Below are positions 10,856-21,722 of a DNA stretch of 64,000 bases, piece after piece (within the stretch, counting starts at the first letter, position 1; each line of letters opens with the position of its first letter). The notes under the pieces are model-generated. The model had not been told where the DNA came from. It worked only from the letters and a program-made list of their open reading frames with translations, and did no database searches. Origin of the DNA: Pachyseris speciosa. Lineage: Eukaryota > Cnidaria > Anthozoa > Scleractinia > Pachyseridae. A program made the position numbers and the translations under genes. The stretch covers positions 182,501 to 246,500 of the forward strand of contig JAEMWC010000031.1 of assembly GCA_016490735.1 (NCBI GenBank). The letters are read 5' to 3'.

Positions 10856-12567
10856 AACGTTGGATTAAATCATCGTCCTCAAGCAAGAGAGTGGTTGGAA
10901 GAAAAAGAGGCACAAAGATTGGCCCAAACAGGAGGAGCTTTAGCCCCAAGTACACAGTGGGTTTTTGACGATTTCGGTGATGTTTATGTCAAACTGATAT
11001 TTAATCGCCCACCCCTAATGGGAACGGGCCCACTTCCTGATTGGCAGCGTGCATTAGCACATGGGCGCCACGGAATTGTATGTTTAGACACCTATCAAGA
11101 CAACCTTTGTCTTTGGAGATGTCTCGCCGTTCATCAAGGCGCAAGACCCGATAGATGCAAACAAAAGGCGCAAGAGTTAGCGCAGAGTTTTCTTCAGCTT
11201 GACAAACCCCCAAAAGATTTCCCAAAAACTTCACTCGATGAACTTGACAAAGTTGAACAACATTGCAATCAAGGAAAGCCTGTTTCTGATTGGTTGGGGA
11301 TTCGGGCGTACGAGCCCGAAAGAGAAGGAGAAAAAGTAAATCGGTGGCTCCTTCGAACCCCAACCCAAAACTCACAAACATTCTCACAATCAGCGTGTTC
11401 GAAGGTCACGCGTTCGTTATTAAGAAATTGAGACTCTCGGTGGAAACTATATTTGTCCGCACTGCCAAACAAGATTAACAAAGGCTTGTCATTTGCAACG
11501 GCACATCGCAACCTGTTCTCGAGGGGGAACCGTGGTGGTCTGCCCAAACAAACAAATCCAAAAACCCCGGTCCGCGTTTGAAGAGGCCTTCTTCCCCAAA
11601 TCTAACGCCTCACCTGAATCAATCCGTTGGGTTGAAAGAGAAGCCCGCAAAAGAGGCATCCACATCCACCACGCACAATGTGGACATGGAGGAGAGGTAT
11701 ATCTGTTGGGCCATCCAGTGGATGGGTACCACATCCCAAGTAAAACAGTCTTTCAGTACCACGGGTGTTGCTGGCACGGCTGCCCACGCTGTTGCCCCGA
11801 TCGAGACACAAAGATAACAAACGCCGGCAAGTCCTTTGAAGAACTGTATCAAGCAACACTCAAACGAACACGAGAATTAAGAGAGGCAAAGTTAACTGTT
11901 GTTGAAGTCTGGGCGTGCCAAGTCCTCCAAACTCACGAACCCCTTCCACCAATCTACACAAGAACATACCCCCATGCAATACTCTTTGACTTCGAAGCTT
12001 TCGGGGATAAAGCAGCGAGAAAGGATCCAACATCGACTCTCAAGATTGAAAACGTTCACAAACCAATCTGCTTCCCCATCGGAGACCCGCTGGACTGCGA
12101 ACCAACACACATCTGCCACAAAGACCCAAAAGAGTTGGTCTGCAAGTTCGTGAAAGAGGTTGCCCGGCTGGGAGAAGAATTAGTGAAGAAGTCAAAAATG
12201 TCTTCTGGCCAGAAACCTTCTGTCTTCTTCCCAAAAACAAAGGGCTGCAATTGCGGGGTGGTGCGACAACGTGCCTGTGCTTGGGTTTAACTCTGGTCGA
12301 TACGATTTGAATCTCGTGAAAGAGCACTTGGCGGGCATTCTCGCCAACGGCGGAAAACACATTAGAGTTGCTAAAAGCGCAAACAAAATTATGTATATGT
12401 CGCTACGCGGTTTCAAGTTTCTTGACATTATCAACTATTTGGGGCCCGGTACGACAAATGGGTGAAAGCATATGGTTGTGAAAGCACCAAGTCATGGTTC
12501 CCCTATGAGTGGTTCGACAGCCCAGACAAGCTCGATTTCCCCGGTTTGCCAGACTATCATGAGTGGA

Positions 12568-12587
<20 letters not shown>

Positions 12588-12613
<26 letters not shown>

Positions 12614-12915
12614 GGAGTGAAACACGAAAATTTGTTTTATCAACGGAGTTGATAAAGTAAATTGACCACCGTACAGGGATTCGATTAGCTGACGTTTCGA
12701 GCGTTAGCCCTTCGTCGGAGCGAATCGAGGAATTGTGGGTTGTGTATAGTTTATATACAGAAAATGGAGCTACGCTATTGGTGGTAACATGGTAACGTGA
12801 AAAACAGGAATAAATTAATTGAATGAAAAGCGCTCGTTGATACCGTGGGGATTTAGAGTGCCAATTTGAAAGATGAATTTTTGCTCGAGATTTTTACGGC
12901 TTTCCGTGGTACCTT
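12588..12915 (-). mobile_element. PLE 3' fragment inserted in the polymerase gene
   Basis: On the minus strand the right end reads KNLEQKFIFQIGTLNPHGI then NERFSFN-stop, the typical C-terminus of the GIY-YIG domain of PLEs (compare NPHGLNKRREF near 6990). Downstream on that strand is the 3' UTR with a degenerate hammerhead-like core (CCGACGAAGGGC...GCTCGAAAC, about 12,718-12,685). It splits the polymerase between the Exo II region and motif A. Confidence 0.75.
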
Positions 12916-14581
12916 TATCTCTGAGGCAGGAGTGGGTGTTGACAGAGGAGGAGTGGAAAGGTTGTGTTCGTCTGTTCAAAGAAAAAGGAACGAATACCTT
13001 TGCGGACTGGCTGCGGTACTACAACAATCTGGATGTTGCGCCAGGGTTGGAAGCATTGGATAAGATGCGCGCCTCTTACACTGGAAAGGGAATCGACATT
13101 CTGAAAGACGCAGTCAGCATTCCATGGGTCAGCCAACATTATTTGCTGCGGGGGGGGGGGGCAATTGATCGTGGGGCAGAGTTATGGAGCCCTTGCAAAG
13201 AAGCTTATGACATGTTGAAAGAAGCCGTGGTCGGCGGGCCGAGCCTTGTGTTCACCCGCTACCACGAAACCGAGAAACAAAAATAAGGGCCCACCAAGTT
13301 GACGACGTCAACGCTTTGTATTTGTCAACAATGCTGCAGGACATGCCCTGTGGGAAAGAAACCATAACTCACTACCCCGAAGCGAAAAGGACCAGCGCAG
13401 TCCCCAACTTGGTTCGAACCCTGATGCAAGGAGAATGGTTTGGCTTCGCAGAAATTGATCTGAAAGTGCCGGAAGCGTTAGTCCCCAAGTTCGAGGAGAT
13501 GTGCCCCTTCTTCATTAACAAGCAGGTGCCAGAAAGGACCGTTCCAAACCATATGATGGAGTATCTGCGGCGCACCGGCCGAAACCGCGGGAATGGAAGA
13601 AAATTGGTGGGAGCCCTGTCAGCTGAGAAAATGTTGCTCTATACCCCACTCCTCCGTTGGTATATCGGCCAAGGAGTGGAAATCACCGCAGTCCACCGAA
13701 CAATTAACTACCGACCGGAGAAGATCTTCACCTGGTTTGTGGAGGAAGTAACAGAGGCCCGTCGAACAGGGGATGAAGACAAAAGCAAGACGCTGTTGGC
13801 GGACGTGTTTAAACTCTTAGGCAACAGCGCCTACGGTAAAATGATTGAGGCGGTGGAGCGCCACACCAACACGGTCTTTACAAAGGATGAAAAGGTTGTT
13901 GACAGAGCGCTGCGAAGCGCTTTCTTCACAGATCTTGAGGAAATCGGGGACGCGTACCAGCTGGAAAGCCGGAAGCACAAGATCGAAATCCGAAGGTCGT
14001 TCCAGGCCGGCATCGCGGTATATCAGCTCGCCAAACTTCGAATGCTGGAGTTCTACTATGACTTCCTTGACAAGTTTGTGGATCGCCGCGACTTCGAGCT
14101 GATACAGATGGACACAGACAGCAACTACATGGCGGTCTCTGGTGAAAAGTTGGAAGACGTGGTGAAACCAGAGCTGAGAGAACAATTCGAGGCAGAAAAA
14201 AATCAGTGGCTCGCGTGGGACAAGTGGAGCAGCCGCATCCCAGGGTTGTTCAGGCTGGAGTGTGAAGGAGTCCGAATGATCGCGCTCTGCTCGAAGTGTT
14301 ACTTCGTGGATACCAACGGGGGTTAAAGCAAGTTCAGCACGAAAGGAATGAATCAGAGGCAAAACAAAATCACCTGGCAGCGTTTCAAGAATGCCCTCGA
14401 GGGACACAAAGACATGGCAACAAACAAAGGCTTCCGCATGAGAGAGGGAAGGATGGTAACTTATGTGCAGCAGAAGCTGGGCTTGAGCGCTTTCTATGAC
14501 AAGAGATGGGTGTTGCCAGATGGGATTCACACCGAACCCATCGAGTACCACCTCTATTGAAGAAGCGCGCTGTAACGCTAT

Positions 14582-14812
14582 ATGGGGAACAGTTGCAGAA
14601 TAGCTGTGTGTGAGCGGAGGCGGGGCAAGACAAAAATAGTTGTTTCCCCAAAATGCTCAGAATACCATCGGGCATGTTTGTTGTGTTTGCGCGAAGGGGA
14701 AATTCACAAATTTGATGGGTCTTTGGAAAGTTACTGCGACATGTATTACGAAATTGTTCCCACCAGCTATTACGCCAGAAAGCAATGGGTGAAGAATCTC
14801 AAGCGGGGTTAG
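14582..14812 (+). CDS. Small unknown protein of Polinton A
   Basis: A 76-residue frame directly after the polymerase. It contains a Cys/His-containing stretch (CSEYHRACLLCLREGE) that could be a zinc knuckle. I do not recognise it and B has no counterpart. It lies in the gap between polymerase and the convergent integrase. It may be a fragment. Confidence 0.35.
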   Translation: MGNSCRIAVCERRRGKTKIVVSPKCSEYHRACLLCLREGEIHKFDGSLESYCDMYYEIVPTSYYARKQWVKNLKRG

Positions 14813-14845
14813 CTGGGGGTAGCTTGGTATTTCGTGGAACAACCA

Positions 14846-15791
14846 TCATCGTGGAACAACCATCAACTCGCACGAAGCTGCGGAAAGCCAATACATCACA
14901 GGTTGGTTGGGTTTTACCATGGCCCTTGAAATCTCGAACACTTTCAAAGACCAAACAGGATCTGTGGTTCTTCGTGCACCGGCTTCCAACTCGCCAGGTT
15001 GAAACAAATACCGTACTTCCACACGTGCAGGGAGGACTTTTTCAGCCATTCCAACGGGCCTGAAATATGGAGTTGCTGGCCACGCAAAAACAGATTGTTT
15101 TCGGATCGCACCTGCGGGTTTCAACCCCGTCAACCGTGTGGTTTGGTTGTTCAGAGCAGCAACAACTCTGGGAAGCCTCGCCACCCACGCAACAGCCCGT
15201 TCTCCTTCCGGCAGCCGCATTTCGACTGCGTATTGTTGTCGGAACAGACGCATAGCACGAGTACGGTTAAAACGTTCCACAATCGCCTGGTCGCGGTGCA
15301 CGTCCAAATGTCCACGGCGAATGTTCGTTCCACGCTTCTCCATTTCTCTGGAAACAGCACCCATGAACCTGGGTCCTCCTGGGTCCACCTGCAGCAGCTT
15401 TGGCCACTTGAGATGTCCACGCCTGTAAATCCTTTCGGACGCCTGGGCAACTTCATTTGAATTTTTCGTGGTCATGCGGCTCAGCTGCCTTGAAGCGGCT
15501 GGCCACGTCGACCACAGTCAGCGCGTATTTGAAAGTTTTGCGCCCCACCTTGTCGTGCGGCATGAGGAGCAGATCGGCTTGGTGCGCCGCGTTGGGTGTT
15601 GGCACGTCAAACTTCGGCCGAGGAATGCGCCGCGGCGCTGGAAGAAAGATATGCCAAAGCGCCTGCCTTTCCAACCATTGTTTGGCCTCAGGTTCTGAAA
15701 CCTTTGCGGTTTGGGCCCGCCTTTTCACCGCGGCAAACCCCTTCCAATAACCTTGCGGGCTATAGTAAATCTTTGCAAGGCGTCTTTCCAT
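14846..15791 (-). pseudogene. Polinton A integrase (retroviral-like, DDE), frameshifted
   Basis: Starts at 15,791. The N-terminal half reads YYSPQGYWKGFAAVKRRAQ, QALWHIFLPAPRRIPRPKFD and HQADLLLMPHD (first catalytic Asp), then YALTVVDVASRFK. After a frameshift near 15,460 come LQVDPGGPRFMG (second Asp) and QAIVERFNRT (Glu), LPRVVAALNN and a C-terminal tail. It would insert the element into host DNA. Its wording differs clearly from the integrases of B and C (AADLVEMQKFSKWNKG), so A belongs to a different Polinton lineage. Orientation is opposite to the polymerase. Confidence 0.85.
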
Positions 15792-15818
15792 TTGAACATA
15801 TATACAACATCAGGGAAG
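15792..15818. promoter_or_regulatory. Divergent promoter, integrase / zinc-ribbon gene
   Basis: Only 27 bp separate the two start codons, with one ATATATAC in the middle. The same TATA box probably serves both directions, as at 19,136-19,144. Confidence 0.45.
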
Positions 15819-16343
15819 ATGGCGTGTTGTGGTGAAGGAATGATCGATGATTGTTACGGTTTGGAGGTCATGGTGTGTCGGCGCTGCGGGAAACCCGAGG
15901 TGCCCGAATTTTCAACCGATGAGGAGGAGGAGTTATTAACATATGCGGGCATAAAAAAATGTTGTGGCAAAACAATGGAAAAAGATTTTAATACCTTCGA
16001 GCTTGTGTGCCGCAAGTGTGGGAAAGCCGAAGAGCTTTCCACCCCAAACAAAACCAGGGAGGAGGTGGGATGGGCAGCCGACCATGTGTCGTACGCCAAT
16101 CTCCGCAAAGTTCTCCAGAAACATAAAATATTCGGTGCCGTCAACACCGGGCGGGAATTTGACGACCTTTCGCGGTGGAAATTTTTAGGAAACCTCATTA
16201 ACGACTTCAGAAAGACTGATTCCATCAAATCGGTTAACTACCTTTGCTTTTTGTTCGATTTTTTCACAGAGGCGCCAGAAAGCGCTTGGCCACGAAGGAA
16301 AGAAATTCTTCATAAATTGTTTCCTGCGGTTAAAAAAAATTAG
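15819..16343 (+). CDS. Polinton A: double zinc-ribbon protein, possible VLTF3-like factor
   Basis: Intact 174 residues. Two Cys clusters: ACCGEGM with VCRRCGK, and KCCGKTM with VCRKCGK, then a helical C-terminal half (SYANLRKVLQKHKIF, RWKFLGNLINDFRK, YLCFLFDFFTEA). The counterpart in B (34,375-35,107) has the same plan, with NCPFC, KCC and VCKNCG then helices. Zinc ribbon plus this helical region resembles the VLTF3 late transcription factor family. The assignment is clearer for B and D than for this copy. It would activate structural gene transcription. Confidence 0.5.
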   Translation: MACCGEGMIDDCYGLEVMVCRRCGKPEVPEFSTDEEEELLTYAGIKKCCGKTMEKDFNTFELVCRKCGKAEELSTPNKTREEVGWAADHVSYANLRKVLQKHKIFGAVNTGREFDDLSRWKFLGNLINDFRKTDSIKSVNYLCFLFDFFTEAPESAWPRRKEILHKLFPAVKKN

Positions 16344-16403
16344 CCCAGCAACACGTCGCCGGGCGGCAGAAAGGTTTCATAAGTGGTGGGGATTGTGGCT
16401 CTA

Positions 16404-16945
16404 CTAACCTTTAGCACTCCGCGACGAAGTTTTTGGCGTACTTTGCCTGCAGCTTCTCGGGTATATCCATGCAGTGGTCGGAAACGAAGTGTCGATCATT
16501 TTCAGCCTCTCGAAAAACTCCTTTGCATCGAAAGGTTCTCCCCTGAGATAGAACCGGATGGCATCCAATATTTTTTTGTATTCCACCCGGGCGAAGCTGG
16601 CCTTTTCGTTTTTTTTTTGTCGTACTTCTTCTCGTCGCGACAATTTTGACAACAGCGCCGAAAGCAGTCAGACTGGCAATAACAGCAGGTTGGAGAGTAA
16701 CCCCTCCCGCAACAGCTCAAGTCAAAACAGCTTTTCCCGCAACCACATTGCAAAGCAAGTTTCTGCGCTGAAACTTTCGGAAAAGCTTTTCGTAGCCCCA
16801 ATGTTTCTTGTGGTAAAAAGTGAAGAGACGCTTCAACATATCGACGGTGTCATTTGGAAGGTTCGGGTCGATGTGGTTGAAGTCGAAGATGTTGAGAGGG
16901 GGGTGGCGCGGCTTTCTGTTTGGCAACCGCATATAAACAAAGAAA
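16404..16945 (-). pseudogene. Polinton A: small membrane protein
   Basis: Pieces in three frames: LFTFYHKKHWGYEKLFRKFQ, a glycine-rich hydrophobic segment (VAGGVTLQPAVIASLTAFGA) and RFYLRGEPFDAKEFFERLK. The intact counterpart in B (35,085-35,573) reads YYKTYHRKCWAYKQAVKRF, then a similar hydrophobic stretch. One or two membrane spans are likely. It lies downstream of the fibre gene. Function unknown. Confidence 0.6.
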
Positions 16946-16952
16946 GGAATTT

Positions 16953-18486
16953 TCAGGAAAGGGTAAATTCAGCTTGTGCTTGTACTCCAATCGGGATACC
17001 CTTTATGCGACAAGAAATGAAGACGGCCTGTTTGTCGTCAATTGGTCGAGAGGACAAAAAGAGCACTGTGTGATTCCCACCTTTTGAATATGGGTGGGTA
17101 GAAAGAATAATCCTTTGATTGTTTCGAGCATCATAAAGTAAAGGGAACACTCCAAATTTACAACCCCATTCATTGCCTCAGACAACACCACCTTTGGTTT
17201 AATGGAAGAGAAGACAGCCAACGGTATGTTTAGTGAAGGCATGGGCATATCGACCCATTCATTACCGTTCCCACCGACAACAGCGCTGTTTTCTTGATGA
17301 GTCATGCCGGGCCGGTGCACAGGTTTTGAAAACCGGACAACCCCATTCGAGAAACCAAACAAAGCTTCGTCATTATCGTAAACCGCGTTACAATTCAAAT
17401 TCAAATTTCCACCCAACTTCGGCTCTTTGAGCAGGAAGGTTTTCATGTTTACGTTACTTTGCATTGTCACCTCTCCATTTGTTCCGCTGAACAAGGTTGT
17501 CTGCCCACTCTTCACATAGTTTCCATCTAAATCCAAATCATCACCAAGTTTTTGGTTATACACGGAAAACCCGCCCAGGTCCAGTGCGGTCTCCATTATC
17601 ATTCCGGTGACGCTGGCGCGGAACAAATTCAAGCCGCCGCTGTGAACGCGTTTGTAATTCAAATCCAAATCACCCCCCAACTTTGGTTTCAACAAAAGAT
17701 GGTTGTTCACGTCCAAGTCGGTTTGCAAAACCATCTTCCCATCAACCACCCCGAAGACGTGATCAAATACACTCGATGGTACGTTTGAAACAAACCTTTC
17801 CACACCATACACCACCATTCTGCCTGATGGCGAAGTTTTTGTTGTTTCTCCATGCAAATCGAGGAATATGTAGGTGGGAGGTGAGCTTTGCCAACGGTGA
17901 AATTGCACCAAGGTTTTGACATAACCAGCAACCGATCCAACTGCTGGGAAGGTTTTCGAAGTCTGACCTCTGATCGACAAAGTGGTTGCGCTTGCGGTTA
18001 CACTGACATTTCGCATTTCTGGAGGAAAGAATTTGACAACAAATGTGTAGTACCCGACGGGAAGTGAAAAGAGATTGAACCCAATACGTGAGCGGTATTG
18101 GTTGCTACCATCCAGTCGCTTCCATCACGTTTCAAACAAAGCGCGATTTCAGAGTCGACGTAGCTTTTGTTCGTGGCATCGAGGTCGTCCTTTGGGTAAG
18201 CCATGTTGGTAACAAGGTTTCGCCCCATGTCGAAGTTGCCCGTCATCGCGATGCTGCCGTCTCTTTTGAAGTCGCCCGAGCTTATCGGACCTTGCGGGCC
18301 TGGAGGTTCTTGCAGTCCTCTTGTCCCCCGAGGCCCTGCAGGCCCATGTGGACCGGTTGGCCCCGCAGGACCACGATCCCCCTTCTCTCCATGTTGCCCT
18401 CGCAGACCGGGTGGTCCACGTGGACCAGGGGCCCCTTCTCCCGCGCTGCGAAAAAGACTTCCCGGAAGTTCGTTCAACCACCCCAT
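16953..18486 (-). pseudogene. Polinton A: collagen-like fibre protein
   Basis: Starts [14 protein letters not shown] at 18,486. Residues about 18-65 are Gly-X-Y repeats ([19 protein letters not shown] and so on), then phage-fibre-like modules ([33 protein letters not shown]), and later PKLGGDLDLN/PKLGGNLNLN modules and METALDLGGFSVY. A trimeric collagen stalk with a repeat shaft suits a spike or fibre on the capsid for host attachment (inference from this pattern). Frameshifts near 18,080 and 17,090 break it. It runs head to tail with the ATPase gene on the same strand. Confidence 0.75.
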
Positions 18487-18489
18487 GTC

Positions 18490-19135
18490 ACCTATATATC
18501 CTCATCGAAATTTTTCTTTATCACCTTCTTCGGCTTCTCGAGGTAAAAGAAAGAAAATTTTTGGTCGGTTGCGCGAGAAACGAGGTCAGGGGAGCGCACC
18601 CCAGATCGCCAGCGATCCGCCTGTTCTCTCTTTCGGGGAAAGCAAAAATACAGAAATGGCTGCAGTTGTCGTGGATGACTTTGGGGGTCAGGAAAAAATC
18701 CTGTGAAAGATAAATCACAGCGCAGTTGTGGTGTCGGCCGCCAACGAAAAATATTCCACAATGGTGTTTTGGTTCTTTTCACACACCAAGTCATCGAACA
18801 CAACAATTTTTTGGTTTATCGGGTGCATCCAGTTCGTCGAGAGGAACGATCTCGTCCCCACCAAACGCCTCGATGACTTCGTAACCCACCTTGGGGTTGA
18901 TTCTTTTTGCAAAGTCCGCCAGAAGAGCCTGGTACTTGTTCTGGTGAAGGTTCCTCGAAAAAAGCAGAACCATGTCATACTCCAACAGCTGGTAAAGCAT
19001 GTGTAGCAAGATGGTTGTCTTGCAGGGACCGCTTGGCCCGCAAATCAACATGCGGAAAATATCCTCAGGCATGGACGGGTGTCCCTGCATCCAAGTTGTT
19101 CCCATCGAGCTGGGTTCATAGTTCGGAATTTTCAT
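18490..19135 (-). pseudogene. Polinton A: packaging ATPase (A32/FtsK-HerA type)
   Basis: Starts MKIPNYEPSSMGTTWMQGH at 19,135. The Walker A region reads CGPSGPCKTTI: the Gly normally before Lys is Cys here. Walker B is KIVVFDDLV (about 18,800). After a frameshift near 18,745 come NCAVIYLSQDF, NCSHFCIFAFPERE and the end [14 protein letters not shown] at 18,492. B has the same blocks. It would drive DNA into preformed capsids. The Walker A change and the frameshift indicate a dead copy. Confidence 0.8.
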
Positions 19136-19144
19136 TGTGTATAT
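19136..19144. promoter_or_regulatory. 9-bp divergent promoter between ATPase and core genes
   Basis: The minus-strand ATG (19,135-19,133) and plus-strand ATG (19,145-19,147) are separated by TGTGTATAT only. The TATATATG string overlaps the plus start codon. Both transcripts must begin inside the opposite gene or be almost leaderless. Confidence 0.5.
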
Positions 19145-20039
19145 ATGTCTTTGAAGAAAAGGCAGGAGGGGGCCGCGGCTGAAGCTGCGGTGGAAAAACA
19201 AGAAGACGAGATCAGGCAAGCTTTCAAAAAGAACAAACTTACAAAGGCGCTGGGGGCTCTCGAAGCGGAGCGGTTGTTCAAACCGATCACCAAACGGTTG
19301 GAACCCGCGGCTGAACAACCACCGAAAAAAGAGGAGCCGGACTACGCGATGGATGAGTTGGACCGAATCAACCCCTTCGACTGGCAGGAGGGGTTTCGGC
19401 CAGAGGCGCCCACACCTCCTCCATCGCCTGTCGTCAAGGACGCGAGGAAGAACTCCCCCCGCCACCACCACCAATTGAGGAAGAGGCGCCGCGGCAAGAA
19501 TGGGGGAAACCAGCGCCAACAGAGTTCCTCTAGACATACAGCGAATCCAACGATTTGCGGTTACTCAGCAGCATGGTGACAAAATGAAGAAAAGTGGGCA
19601 AGACACGGCGAAAAGCGGGAAATACAAAGGTTGGTCCTTTCAGGTCATCAAAGGGCGCAGAGACGAAATTCTTGCCGCACGAGGAGACTTACTCCTCCCA
19701 CCACCTCCACTGTCAGCGAGCGCGCTCCAGCAGGGGAAAAAGAGTTTGAAGAAAACCCCTCCCACCACCCCGGGGAAAAAACAAATGACATCGTTGGAAG
19801 AAGCTGTTGTGAGTCGGAGGCCTGCAATCGAAGGAGATGACGACGACGACAATGACGAGTGGATGGAGGGAAGCGGGATGGGTGTTTCCGCGGAAGAAGA
19901 GGAAATGATCCAAGATCTGTATGTGAAGCTTGGCTCTTTGCGGGCGGGAAACACCTCAGCCAAGCTGCGAAAAGCACCCCAGCACAAGGCAAAAAAATTC
20001 TTCTTGATCATACGGAATGACTTTGCACTTGCTGCTTGA
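19145..20039 (+). pseudogene. Polinton A: core-like structural protein
   Basis: Starts MSLKKRQEGAAAEAAVEKQE. It contains PDYAMDELDRIN (matching DFALEDEDKIN in D), a Pro-rich stretch, and in another frame from about 19,500 a basic segment, an acidic run (EGDDDDDNDEWMEG) and EEEEMIQDLYVKLGSLRAGN, which matches DVGDLLSRLQLLGGSIFAGN in B. A frameshift lies near 19,490. The C-terminus overlaps the penton start by 23 bp. Likely virion-internal, by position and composition. Confidence 0.55.
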
Positions 20040-20793
20040 CTCCAGTCTCGCGCGGAAAGCGGTCCGACCCAAGACTCACGATTTTCGAATCTTTTTCAAC
20101 CCGCCGCTCGTCCTCGACTACGCGAAGAACTATGAAGCCGCGCTTGACAAACTTGTCTCGATGACCTACTCGTGGCACAACGTCGCGGCGGAATACAACA
20201 ACAACCAACTTAAATGGCGCAAAAAGGGTGATTACCAGTGGAAAACTTTGACCATCCCCGACGGGATGTACGGCTACACCAACCTCGCCTCTTACATTCA
20301 AGAACACATCGGGTATGTGGACAAGGATGCCGCGAAACAAAGGAGTACATTTTCAACATATGTACTTTGATTTGACGATTTACCGCGCGAGTGGTGATTG
20401 GAATCGCAACGGGAGACTGGGAGACCGACTTGTCTGTTGGTGAGTTTGGGGACCTGCTCGGTTTCGACAAAAAGATCTTGCAAAATTCAGCGAGTTTCGT
20501 GGGGGACAGAATTCCAAATATAACAAGAGGTGTGGATTGGGTTTTCATTCATTACGACATGGTCCCGAGAAAGGGCTATACCAGCAGATGTTTTGTACAC
20601 CGTTTCCACTGTGGGGTTGCCTGTGAGCTACCCTTTCAAAGAAGAACCCCTCCGCCTTGCATTCCACCCTGTGAACAAGACGTGGATTGACTCGGTCGGA
20701 ATACGGATCACAGATGGGAGAAACAACATTCTGGACCTCAACGGCGCTGATGTGGCTTCGAATGTTATACTCCGGGAGGTTCCCAGGGTGTAA
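20017..20793 (+). pseudogene. Polinton A: penton (minor capsid) protein
   Basis: MTLHLLLDSSLARKAVRPKT, then KLVSMTYSWHNVAAEYNNNQ, WKTLTIPDGMYGYTNLASYI, LLGFDKKILQNSASFVGD, NITRGVDWVFIHYDMV and a C-terminus ending VILREVPRV. The blocks MTYSW, DGMY(G/S)Y, GFD/EKK and ITRGVD are shared with B. This is the single jelly-roll vertex protein of Polinton capsids by context. Frameshifts near 20,365 and 20,600. Confidence 0.7.
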
Positions 20794-20811
20794 AAATTTA
20801 TCAAAGTATAG

Positions 20812-21114
20812 ATGAGCAACCCAAGTGAGTGGATGAAAATTTTCGACCCAAAAGCTGGTTGGTATCGCTCCATGCACAAAGGGTCTGGTGTGATTCGGGA
20901 CTCTCTCCCCAACCTCGGCACGAGTTGGGAGAAGCCGGCTCCTCCCCTGGTTCCGAAAAGTTCTTCGCGGCGGGAAGAAAAACCCAAAACAGAGGAAAGG
21001 GGGCGAAAAAATCCATCAACTGTTGGGGAGGGAAAAGGCGCGGGCGAGAGGAGAAGCCATGTGGAAACTCACCCAAATTTTGGCAAATCAGCTTTAAATT
21101 TTTTTCATTGTATA
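20812..21114 (+). CDS. Polinton A: small basic protein before MCP
   Basis: Starts MSNPSEWMKIFDPKAGWYRS. Lys/Arg/Pro-rich middle (PPLVPKSSSRREEKPKTEER). The same slot in B holds a 70-residue basic protein (41,147-41,360, ending KKPPISLKPHFN). In A the frame runs into the MCP start without a stop, probably after a small shift. Possibly a minor capsid or DNA-binding peptide. Confidence 0.4.
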
Positions 21115-21475
21115 ATGGCTTGGTTCCGCTCGCCGCAGTATCTTGAAAAGACGGATGTTGCGCGCATCATTATCGACACCCCGCTCCAGCCTCCGGCAAA
21201 CGGCCAACACCAAGAAAAAACTGGGTTGAAATTCAGCGCCCTGAATCGAAACGTAATCTATGACTGGTACAACGCTTATTTCAACGTGGAGTACCGGTTG
21301 GGGCCAACGTTGCAAAACCGGTACCTGTTGGGGCCAACGTTGCAAACAACGCGCAAACGGCGCCAATCAACGGCTCTTTCTCGTTGATAAAAAACTTGAC
21401 AGTGAGGTCCTCTGGCAAACCAGCTTACACGGCGACCAATATAGGCAAAGTGATCTTTAACAAAACTTTGCTGGA

Positions 21476-21689
21476 TTTGTAGCATTTCCCTTTTTAATTT
21501 ATTTAAAGATTTCTCGGCTCTTTGCGTTGTAATTAGGATGTTATTTGTTAACTTGTATGTGTTATATTTTCGCATTGATATGTACAGTGTAACTTGCATG
21601 TATTTAGTTTTGGATTTTAGGAGCGCAGTCCGTTTCTCACTGAATATGCTCTGTTTATGCGACTTGTTTTTATTTCTGAAGGTGTACTG

Positions 21690-21722
<33 letters not shown>

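Larger units (their letters stand above)
9493..14560 (+). pseudogene. Polinton A: family B DNA polymerase (protein-primed type), broken
   Basis: One polymerase gene in pieces. The N-terminus (9493-9960) has RPIPTPRRK and CPIPAPRRK repeats and a duplicated 24-bp unit (PRENLPPKYT twice). After a LINE insertion it resumes near 10,856: CLWRCLAVHQGA, a C2H2 finger (CPHCQTRLTKACHLQRH, about 11,450), YHGCCWHGCPRC (11,749), Exo I FDFEAF (11,986), Exo II FNSGRYDLNL (12,288), a PLE insertion, motif A DDVNALYLS (13,295), motif B KLLGNSAYGKM (13,811) and motif C MDTDSNYM (14,107). It ends after YDKRWVLPDGI near 14,560. Element B has the same order. At least five frameshifts and a poly-G run (13,149-13,159) break it. 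It would replicate the linear element from a protein primer. Confidence 0.85.

Noticed and set aside
13817..14551. 244-residue minus-strand ORF
   Set aside because: Antisense to polymerase motifs B and C. Long because the GC-rich coding DNA has few stops on the other strand.
14999..15750. Several plus-strand ORFs over the A integrase
   Set aside because: Antisense to the integrase, whose catalytic motifs fix the real strand.
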